A DNA stretch of 20,887 bases. Origin: DASSUC01 sp035650075. GTDB lineage: Bacteria; Actinomycetota; Actinomycetes; Mycobacteriales; Micromonosporaceae. The notes below the pieces were generated by a model that worked only from the letters and a program-made list of their open reading frames with translations, did no database searches and was not told the origin of the DNA. The translations under genes were made by a program, and so were the position numbers. Each line of letters begins with the position of its first letter. Position 1 is the first letter of the stretch. Location: positions 1 to 20,887 of the forward strand of contig DASRII010000089.1 of assembly GCA_035650075.1 (NCBI GenBank). Direction: 5' to 3'. Below are positions 1 through 5,753 of this stretch, one piece after another.

Positions 1-1431
1 GATCGCGTGCACGACCTCGTCGGTCTCGCCGTACTTGCGGGCCAGGTCCGCGCCGATCAGCGCGTGGCTGCCCTCGACCTCGTGGGTCAGTGCCTTGCCG
101 ATGTCGTGCAGGAACGCACAACGCTTGATCAACGCCGGGTCGAGCCGTAGCTCGGCGGCCATCACACCGGCGATGTGTGCGGTCTCGACCAGGTGCTTCA
201 GGACGTTCTGGCCGTAGCTCGTCCGGTACCGGAGCCGGCCCAGCAACGTGATCAGCTCCGGGTGGATCTCGGTGATGCCCACCTCGACGAGCGCGTCCTC
301 GGCCGCCCGCTGGCACAGCCGCTCGACCTCGTTTCGCGCGGTGTCGAAGACCTCCTCGATGCGGTGCGGGTGGATCCGTCCGTCGAGGACCAGCTTCTCC
401 AGCGTCAGCCGGCCGATCTCCCGGCGTACCGGGTCGAAGCAGGACAGCAACACCGCCTCGGGAGTGTCGTCGATGATGAGGTTGACGCCGGTCACCGACT
501 CGAACGCCCGGATGTTACGGCCCTCCCGACCGATGATCCGGCCCTTCATCTCGTCCGACGGCAGGTGCAGCACGCTCACCACGCTCTCCGCCGTCTGCTC
601 GCTGGCCACCCGCTGGATCGCCTCGACGACGATGTGCCGCGCCCGCTGGTCCCCGGTCGTCCGCGCCTCGTTCTCGATGTCGCGTACCAGCAGCACGGCC
701 TCGCGTTTGGCCTGCGCCTCGATCGACTCGACCAGCTCGGCCCGCGCCACGTCGGCGGTCAGTCCCGCGATCCGCTCCAACTCCCGGCGGCGTTGCTCGT
801 CGGCCTCCGCCAGGGTGATCTCCCGAGCGGCGAGCGTGCTGTCACGCTCGGCCAGGTCCGCCTCCGCGGTGACGATCCGGCGATCCCGCTCGACCAACCG
901 TTCGGCCTCCTCGCTGAGCCGGCGCTCCCGTTCGTCGAGGCGCTGCTGCCGCCGCTCCGCGTCCGCGGCCTGCTCCCGCGCCGCCGCCGTCAACGTGGCG
1001 ACCTCCCGCTCGCCCGCCTTCCGCGCGGCCGCGCGGGCCTGCTCCGCATCGTTCTCGGCCTGCCGCTGGGCCCGCTCGAGGATCGCGTCGCTCTCGGCCC
1101 GGGCGCCGTCGACCACCCGCTGCGCCTCGGCCCGCGCGGCGCCCGCCTCCGCCTTGGCGGCAGCCGCCTCGGTACGCGCGGCCGCGGCCGCGGCACGCGC
1201 CGAGTCGATCGCGGCGGTGGCCTCCTCAGCGGCACCGCGCAGCGCCGCGAGCGACTGTTCCTGGCGATCCTTCTCCGCAAGGAAGACCTTGTCCTCGCCC
1301 AGCGGGGAGATCCGTACGGGCACGCCGCTCGTCATTCCCTTGACCATGCGCAAGCCGACGACGACCACGGCGACGACGAGTCCGGAGAGGAGCAACACCA
1401 CGCTCAGCAGCGCCCACGCCAGGCCGGTCAT
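1..1431 (-). CDS. rny: Ribonuclease Y (partial, C-terminal end beyond window start)
   Basis: RNase Y is a membrane-anchored endoribonuclease that starts decay of many mRNAs. The 477 visible residues show the family order. There is one N-terminal membrane helix (about residues 3-27), a long charged Ala/Glu/Arg coiled coil (about 50-260), a KH RNA-binding domain with KGRIIGREGRNI near residue 297, and the HD phosphohydrolase domain with the metal-binding pair H442-D443 in HDIGKALTHEVEGSHA. The reading frame is open to the first base, and roughly the last 100 residues of a normal RNase Y are missing because the window ends. The ATG is chosen because it immediately precedes the membrane helix and has a GGAGG ribosome site nine bases upstream (1441-1445). 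It lies downstream of the recA-recX operon on the same strand, with the Clp-like gene between. Family assignment is firm; which RNAs it cuts cannot be read from sequence. Confidence 0.96.
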   Translation of the reverse strand, partial: MTGLAWALLSVVLLLSGLVVAVVVVGLRMVKGMTSGVPVRISPLGEDKVFLAEKDRQEQSLAALRGAAEEATAAIDSARAAAAAARTEAAAAKAEAGAARAEAQRVVDGARAESDAILERAQRQAENDAEQARAAARKAGEREVATLTAAAREQAADAERRQQRLDERERRLSEEAERLVERDRRIVTAEADLAERDSTLAAREITLAEADEQRRRELERIAGLTADVARAELVESIEAQAKREAVLLVRDIENEARTTGDQRARHIVVEAIQRVASEQTAESVVSVLHLPSDEMKGRIIGREGRNIRAFESVTGVNLIIDDTPEAVLLSCFDPVRREIGRLTLEKLVLDGRIHPHRIEEVFDTARNEVERLCQRAAEDALVEVGITEIHPELITLLGRLRYRTSYGQNVLKHLVETAHIAGVMAAELRLDPALIKRCAFLHDIGKALTHEVEGSHALIGADLARKYGETDEVVHAI

Positions 1432-1846
1432 CGTCGTCGCCCTCCACACCGCCGTGGCGCAGGCAGGGATGCCCAGCCACAACGCCATTCGGTTGAGTCG
1501 CCCGACCGTCCGTGGGTGGCCGAGGGATACGGCTCACCAGCGGCGTCCGGCGACGCCGCCCGTGGCCGCTGGCTGGGGTGCGACGCGCCGACCCCGGCCA
1601 GGGTCGACAACCCCATCAGGCCGCTTGCCCGGCGCGGCCAATTGATGCCGTACTGTTACGCGATCTATGTTGTGCGGTTATCCCGCGGTAGGTCGGACGT
1701 TCTCATCTGGTACCGCCGAGGCTAGGTGCATCGGACCGCTCCGGTCAAGAACTCATGATCAGTCACCAGACGGGACGTACCACCGTCCAGCCCGTCGAAC
1801 CCACCCTGACCTGGGCGTCTCGGCGGGGCATGAGTAAAGCTGGGTC
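1432..1846. other. Intergenic region between divergent rny and Clp N-domain gene
   Basis: About 415 bp without a convincing gene. It should hold the promoters for rny (leftward) and the Clp-domain gene (rightward). The stretch around 1640-1720 is less GC-rich than its surroundings and is the likeliest promoter zone, but no -35/-10 pair stands out clearly. A weak TAAAGC at 1834-1839 sits seven bases before the Clp-gene ATG, which would fit a leaderless start, but the match is poor. Short reading frames here lack ribosome sites and recognisable protein features. Confidence 0.5.
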
Positions 1847-2254
1847 ATGTTCGAAATGTTTACCGATGAATCACGGCGCGCTGTCGTCCTCGCCCAAGAG
1901 GAAGCTCGACGGCTGAACCACGCGTACATCGGCTCCGAACACGTCCTGCTCGGCCTGCTGCGGGTCAGCGACGGGAACGCGGCCGCCGCCCTCGGTCGCG
2001 TCGGCGTATCCCTCGACGTCGTCCGCCAACAGCTCGACCGTGGTGTCGACGAGCCTGGCCCCCACCTTCCCTTCACCCCTGCCGCCAAGAAGTGCTTGGA
2101 GTTGGCGATGGCACACGCTCAGCAGCGGGAGGACGAGCACGTAGGCACCGAACATCTTCTGCTCGGACTGCTCGACCAGGAGGTACCCGCACTGGTCGCG
2201 CTCAACGTCGACCCGGATCGGGTACGCGGGCAACTGAACGACCTGCTGCGCTGA
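1847..2254 (+). CDS. Stand-alone Clp N-domain (ClpC repeat) protein
   Basis: This 135-residue protein is made of the double Clp N-terminal repeat and nothing else. Repeat one spans about residues 5-60, with AQEEARRLNHAYIGSEHVLLGLL. Repeat two spans about 75-134, with EHVGTEHLLLGLLDQE. The start MFEMFTDESRRAVVLAQEEA copies the ClpC N-terminus, which supports this ATG. No AAA+ ATPase module follows, so it cannot unfold proteins itself. In ClpC this domain docks adaptors and substrates, so a stand-alone copy may act as an adaptor, a decoy or a substrate-binding module; that is inference. No good ribosome site precedes the ATG. The gene converges on recX with a single base between the stop codons and no visible terminator. 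Confidence 0.9.
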   Translation: MFEMFTDESRRAVVLAQEEARRLNHAYIGSEHVLLGLLRVSDGNAAAALGRVGVSLDVVRQQLDRGVDEPGPHLPFTPAAKKCLELAMAHAQQREDEHVGTEHLLLGLLDQEVPALVALNVDPDRVRGQLNDLLR

Positions 2255-2255
2255 A

Positions 2256-2951
2256 TCAGTCCTCCCCGGCGTTCTCGACAGCATCGGCATTCTCGATGGA
2301 TTCGGCGCTCTCGGCCGCTTCGGCGAGGGCGTCGGCGTCGAGGTGGTCCGCGAACTCGCTCGTCCGCTCGTCCTCGGCCAAGGCGTCCTTCACCACCCGG
2401 AACGCCAGCCCAGGCGGGTAGCCCTTGCGCGCCAGCATCCCGACGAGCCTTCGAGTCACCACGTCTGGCTGACCCTTGGCCGGCATGGCTCGCAGCTTGC
2501 GCGCTACCAGCTCGCGGGCGGTCGCTTCTTCGGTCGCGCTGTCGAGCTCCTGAAGCGCGGTGTTCGTTGTCTCGTTGTCCACCCCGCGCTGCCGCAGCTC
2601 GGAAGCCAGAGCCCGCTTCGCCAGACCGCGACCGTGATGGCGGCTCGTCACCCAAGCCCTGGCGAACGCGGCGTCGTCGATGATGCCGACCTCGTCGTAC
2701 CGGTCGAGCACGCTCGTCGCCACCTCGTCCGCGACGCCACGACGGCGCAGGGCACGGGCGAGTTCCGCGCGGGTCCGGGGTCGGTCGCGGAGCAACTCCA
2801 GGGCGATCTCACGAGCCTGCTCACTGTCGTCCCGTCGTGGCGGCTCGCTGCTCTTTTGCTTGCGTGGCGTGGGCGGCGTGGCGCTCGTAGCTCGAGGCGG
2901 GGCCGCATCCCAGCCCCGACCCGAGCGTGCGCCACGCCGCCGTCCAGCCAC
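2256..2951 (-). CDS. recX: RecX, regulator of RecA
   Basis: RecX binds RecA filaments and limits recombinase and coprotease activity. The 231-residue product has a basic, Pro-rich N-terminal tail (about residues 1-45), then the helical RecX repeats. Diagnostic segments include RRRGVADEVATSVLDRYDEV, IIDDAAFARAWVTSRHHGRG and a third repeat with RRLVGMLARKGYPPGLAF. The C-terminus (about 195-231) is acidic and Ala/Glu rich. The chosen start is a GTG six bases after the recA stop codon. It has no Shine-Dalgarno sequence, so translation probably depends on coupling with recA, and the true start could lie further inside the poorly conserved tail. It is in the same frame as recA. Adjacency to recA is the standard actinobacterial arrangement and supports the call. 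Confidence 0.94.
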   Translation of the reverse strand: MAGRRRGARSGRGWDAAPPRATSATPPTPRKQKSSEPPRRDDSEQAREIALELLRDRPRTRAELARALRRRGVADEVATSVLDRYDEVGIIDDAAFARAWVTSRHHGRGLAKRALASELRQRGVDNETTNTALQELDSATEEATARELVARKLRAMPAKGQPDVVTRRLVGMLARKGYPPGLAFRVVKDALAEDERTSEFADHLDADALAEAAESAESIENADAVENAGED

Positions 2952-2957
2952 GGGAGG

Positions 2958-5315
2958 CTAGAAGTCCACGGGCGGGAGCGCTGGGCCACCCGCTGCGTCG
3001 GCCGCGTGCACGCCGACGCCGAGCTTCTCCAGGATCTTCTTCTCGATCTCGGCGGCGACGTCCGGGTTCTCCTTCAGGAAGTTGCGGGCGTTCTCCTTGC
3101 CCTGGCCGAGCTGGTCGCCGTCGTACGTGTACCAAGCACCCGACTTGCGAATGATGCTCTGCTCGACTCCGACATCGATGAGTGAGCCTTCGCGCGAAAT
3201 GCCCTTGCCATACATAATATCGAATTCCGCTTGTTTGAACGGACTCGCACAGTTGTGAACGATAATGGAGTCGGCCACGAATGTGTGCAGTTCATCGACC
3301 TCGATGTCGAATGTCCGGCACCGCTTTCTCGGCAGAATCTCCTTCACGGTCGCATAGCGGATCTGCTCGGCAAGCAGGCTTTGGAGGAAGGAATCGTCGA
3401 GCGCGTCGGCCAACAGTTGCAACCGATCACGCCGAAGCTGGTGCAGGCCAAGAACCTGCTTCATGCCACCGCGTGGGTCGCCAGCCGTGGGCCCGACCAG
3501 CTGAGCGGCGAGTGTCGGTGTGATACCACGGTTCGCCAAGTGGGCCAGGACTGACTGGGTCACCGCTGGCGACAGGTATACCGCCTGTGAACCACGGCGT
3601 CGACCAGTCTGGGTGTCGAGTGCCTGTCGAAGAGCCTGGCCACGCGGACCCCACAGTGGAATCGCCTCCGCGAATGCTTCGACATTGTCGCTACCGGTGA
3701 CCCTGACCTCGTAACACAACCGTTTGCCCTGGACTCGACGCCCTTTGATGATGCTCGGGCGCTGGCCGGTAGGGTCGTACTTCCGGACCGAGCTGGTGAT
3801 TCCACACCGGAGGAGCAGCCAGTGCAGCTGGTGCGCTAATTGTACGGATGTCGTACCGTACCCGACGCGGACCGCACCCGTCTGCTCCTTGCTCACCCAG
3901 CCATCCGTCTCGAAGAGACCGAAAAGCAGATTCCCTACGACCTCCCGCGAAATCTCGGGGTGCATGAATCCGACCGGAATCGTCTTTTCCCACGCGAGCT
4001 TGCCATAGATATCAGCTTCTCGGCACAGCGCGAGTAGCTCATTACGTTCACCGATGCGATGGGAGAATGAAATGGCCAGCTTGTCGTCGTGCCTATGGGT
4101 GTCACAGCCAAGGCTAGCGGCGATACGGGACGCATCGGCCTTCAACGACTCCTGCACGTTGATGAACTGAAGCGGAGTTTTTCCACCGACGTAACCGTCA
4201 CCAATCAGGTAGCCCAGCATGCGGGCGTGTTCGGGCGAGTATGGCTCGTGGTCGCCGAAGCCGAGGAACTGTCGCGGCTGCGCTACCCGATCGCCCATCT
4301 TCAGTTCGCCGGCGAGAGCCCAACCCCGATCGGTGAGCACCTTGTGGTCGGGCGTCGCCCATAGCGCTGCGCCGCCGCGCAGGCGGATCCCGATGACGTC
4401 CTGCTCGCCCTGGTCGAACCAGGAAACGACAGGGCGGACGTGCAGACTCCCGTCCTTGGCCGCAGCAACCACAGAAACGGCGAGTCGTCCGTCGACGATC
4501 TCTTCGATCCGGTGAGTGCGGCCGGTCGTCGGGTCGAATACCGTCGTGCCTTCGGCCAGACATTTGTTCTTGACGACCTTTACCCGAGTGCGGTTGCCGA
4601 CCACATCGGTGCCATCCTTGAGGCTCTCGATGCGGCGGACGTCCAGTCGGACGGAAGAATAGAATTTGAGAGCGCGCCCACCAGTCGTTGTTTCGGGACT
4701 TCCGAACATAATACCTATTTTTTCCCGCAGCTGGTTGATGAAGATCGCGGTCGTGCCGGAATGGTTGAGCGCACCGGTAATCTTCCGCAGTGCCTGGCTC
4801 ATCAACCGCGCCTGGAGACCGACGTGACTGTCGCCCATCTCCCCCTCGATCTCGGCGCGCGGCACGAGCGCGGCCACGGAGTCGATGACGATGAGGTCCA
4901 GCGCTCCCGAGCGAACCAGCATGTCCGCGATCTCCAGTGCCTGCTCACCCGTATCGGGCTGGGAGACCAGGAGGGCATCGGTGTCGACTCCGAGCGCCCG
5001 CGCGTAGTCAGGGTCGAGCGCGTGCTCGGCGTCGATGAACGCCGCGATGCCGCCGGCCGCCTGGGCGTTGGCGATCGCGTGCAGCGCGAGGCTCGTCTTC
5101 CCGCTCGCCTCCGGTCCGTATATCTCCACGATCCGGCCACGGGGCAGGCCACCGACGCCGAGCGCCACGTCGAGCGCGATCGACCCGGTCGGGATCACCG
5201 ACATCGGGACCGTCGGCCGCTCCCCGAGCCGCATCACCGATCCCTTGCCGAACTGCTTCTCTATCTGCGAGAGCGCGAGGTCCAGTGCCTTCTCGCGATC
5301 AGGCCCTGCTGCCAT
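2958..5315 (-). CDS. recA: RecA recombinase precursor containing an intein
   Basis: RecA forms ATP-dependent filaments on single-stranded DNA, catalyses strand exchange and triggers LexA self-cleavage. The precursor is 785 residues: N-extein 1-251, intein 252-688, C-extein 689-785. Splicing would yield a 348-residue RecA, normal for the family. Visible are Walker A GPEASGKT (67-74), Walker B LIVIDS (141-146), the DNA-binding loop around GSPETTTGGRALKF, and the C-extein beginning CASPFKQAEFDIMYGKG. The start is the ATG opening MAAGPDREKALDLALSQIEK, which matches RecA N-termini and has GGGGTGG five bases upstream. An in-frame GTG sixty bases further upstream (5373-5375) would add MTKSSSGKTPTKTANVGVAA and is placed for leaderless translation from the predicted PafBC-type promoter, so two starts are possible. 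Without splicing RecA should be inactive, since the intein lies within the ATPase core. Confidence 0.97.
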   Translation of the reverse strand: MAAGPDREKALDLALSQIEKQFGKGSVMRLGERPTVPMSVIPTGSIALDVALGVGGLPRGRIVEIYGPEASGKTSLALHAIANAQAAGGIAAFIDAEHALDPDYARALGVDTDALLVSQPDTGEQALEIADMLVRSGALDLIVIDSVAALVPRAEIEGEMGDSHVGLQARLMSQALRKITGALNHSGTTAIFINQLREKIGIMFGSPETTTGGRALKFYSSVRLDVRRIESLKDGTDVVGNRTRVKVVKNKCLAEGTTVFDPTTGRTHRIEEIVDGRLAVSVVAAAKDGSLHVRPVVSWFDQGEQDVIGIRLRGGAALWATPDHKVLTDRGWALAGELKMGDRVAQPRQFLGFGDHEPYSPEHARMLGYLIGDGYVGGKTPLQFINVQESLKADASRIAASLGCDTHRHDDKLAISFSHRIGERNELLALCREADIYGKLAWEKTIPVGFMHPEISREVVGNLLFGLFETDGWVSKEQTGAVRVGYGTTSVQLAHQLHWLLLRCGITSSVRKYDPTGQRPSIIKGRRVQGKRLCYEVRVTGSDNVEAFAEAIPLWGPRGQALRQALDTQTGRRRGSQAVYLSPAVTQSVLAHLANRGITPTLAAQLVGPTAGDPRGGMKQVLGLHQLRRDRLQLLADALDDSFLQSLLAEQIRYATVKEILPRKRCRTFDIEVDELHTFVADSIIVHNCASPFKQAEFDIMYGKGISREGSLIDVGVEQSIIRKSGAWYTYDGDQLGQGKENARNFLKENPDVAAEIEKKILEKLGVGVHAADAAGGPALPPVDF
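3252..4562 (-). mobile_element. RecA intein with LAGLIDADG homing endonuclease
   Basis: This 437-residue intein sits between Lys251 and Cys689 of the RecA precursor, after the sequence RVKVVKNK. That is the insertion point of the 440-residue M. tuberculosis RecA intein, and many segments can be recalled as near-identical. Splicing residues in intein numbering are Cys1 (CLAEGTTVF), the block B TPDH with His73, block F Asp419 in RTFDIEVDELHT, penultimate His436, terminal Asn437, then Cys+1 of the C-extein. Two dodecapeptide motifs, LGYLIGDG (acidic Asp122) and LLFGLFETDGW (Asp220), are intact, so the endonuclease may be active. It lacks about four residues next to the first motif compared with the mycobacterial RDGW segment. 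Position 67 is Leu. Its base composition (roughly 57-58% GC in sampled lines) is below that of the surrounding genes (about 67-70%). Confidence 0.96.
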
Positions 5316-5381
5316 TGCTGCCACCCCTACGTTCGCCGTCTTCGTGGGCGTCTTCCCGGATGAGCTCTTCGTCACGCGGAC

Positions 5382-5404
5382 ACGCTAGGCGCTAGGTCCG
5401 ACAG
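5382..5404 (-). promoter_or_regulatory. Predicted PafBC-type (RecA-NDp) recA promoter
   Basis: On the recA strand the sequence reads CTGTC, GG, ten further bases, then TAGCGT. It matches the remembered actinobacterial RecA-NDp motif TTGTCRG...TAGnGT in both boxes and with the same 12-base gap. PafBC activates LexA-independent DNA-damage genes through this element. The -10-like box ends exactly seven bases before the G of the in-frame GTG at 5375, so transcription could start on that GTG and give a leaderless recA message. Confidence 0.6.
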
Positions 5405-5427
5405 AAAACAGCCGCCAGGCCGCAGCC

Positions 5428-5455
5428 TGTGGACAAGTCCCAGCCCTGTGGACAA
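5428..5455 (-). promoter_or_regulatory. Twin direct TTGTCCACA motifs (DnaA-box-like)
   Basis: Two copies of TTGTCCACAGG occur on the recA strand, 19 bp apart in the same orientation. The nonamers occupy 5428-5436 and 5447-5455. TTGTCCACA is the preferred DnaA box in Streptomyces-type actinobacteria. Their spacing of nearly two helical turns would put both on one face of the DNA. They lie between the LexA-like palindrome and the predicted recA promoter. A role in DnaA-linked control of recA is inference. Confidence 0.45.
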
Positions 5456-5459
5456 TACC

Positions 5460-5473
5460 CGTACACCTGTACG
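5460..5473. promoter_or_regulatory. LexA-like SOS box candidate upstream of recA
   Basis: CGTACACCTGTACG is a perfect 14-bp palindrome with a two-base centre. It matches the actinobacterial SOS box CGAAC-N4-GTTCG except for one symmetric change in each half (A to T and T to A). It keeps the A..T inner pair seen in corynebacterial boxes. Its place about 85-100 bp upstream of the recA GTG suits a second, LexA-controlled promoter. Confidence 0.5.
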
Positions 5474-5499
5474 AGGGCGTGCCGACACGCCGACAAAAT

Positions 5500-5700
5500 T
5501 CAACGAAGCCGAGGCGGGATCCGTTCGGGGTACGCGGCGACCACGGCCCGCCACACGACGACGGTCTCCTCGCCCTCGCGCAGCGCCTGGACGATGGTCC
5601 GGCCGCCGAGCTGCGTCAGTACCTGGTCGGCGGCCACGCTCCGGGCGTAGCCGGTTCCGAACGCGAGCTCCAGCCGCTCCCAGAAGTCGGTCAACCGCAC
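5500..5700 (-). CDS. DUF3046 family small protein (Rv2738c-like)
   Basis: A 66-residue protein beginning VRLTDFWERLELAFG and continuing with DQVLTQLGGRTIVQAL and VVVWRAVVAAYP, the recognisable signature of DUF3046. The family is small, acidic and helical, and is nearly always encoded just upstream of recA in actinobacteria (Rv2738c in M. tuberculosis). Its function is unknown to me. The GTG start is supported by GGAGGGTGG ending four bases before it and by the conserved RLTDFWERL N-terminus. The start lies 53 bases after the upstream MFS stop on the same strand. The downstream gap of about 125 bp before recA holds the recA control elements, so recA need not depend on this gene's promoter. Confidence 0.9.
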   Translation of the reverse strand: MRLTDFWERLELAFGTGYARSVAADQVLTQLGGRTIVQALREGEETVVVWRAVVAAYPERIPPRLR

Positions 5701-5721
5701 GGAACCACCCTCCGTTTCAAC

Positions 5722-5742
5722 CTGCCGTCGATCACACGGCAG
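5722..5742 (-). terminator. Stem-loop between MFS gene and DUF3046
   Basis: CTGCCGT and ACGGCAG form a perfect 7-bp stem around a 7-base loop, just past the MFS stop codon on the transcribed strand. There is no U tract, so it could be a weak terminator, an attenuator or an mRNA-stability hairpin ahead of the DUF3046 ribosome site. Confidence 0.4.
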
Positions 5743-5753
5743 AGATCGCACGG

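Noticed and set aside
1641..1720. Possible small RNA or riboswitch in the rny upstream region
   Set aside because: Lower GC but no strong stem-loop, terminator or known aptamer pattern could be found by eye.
175..1725. Long plus-strand open frame (516 codons) opposite rny
   Set aside because: It is antisense to the clear RNase Y domains; Leu/Arg/Asp-rich low-complexity translation typical of a high-GC shadow frame, with no ribosome site.
3231..4563. Possible nested genes on the plus strand within the intein
   Set aside because: Only short frames lacking ribosome sites and domain features; the minus-strand intein frame explains the DNA fully.
5400..5480. Possible replication origin because of two DnaA-like boxes
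   Set aside because: Only two boxes, no AT-rich unwinding region, no dnaA/dnaN neighbours; a regulatory role is more likely.
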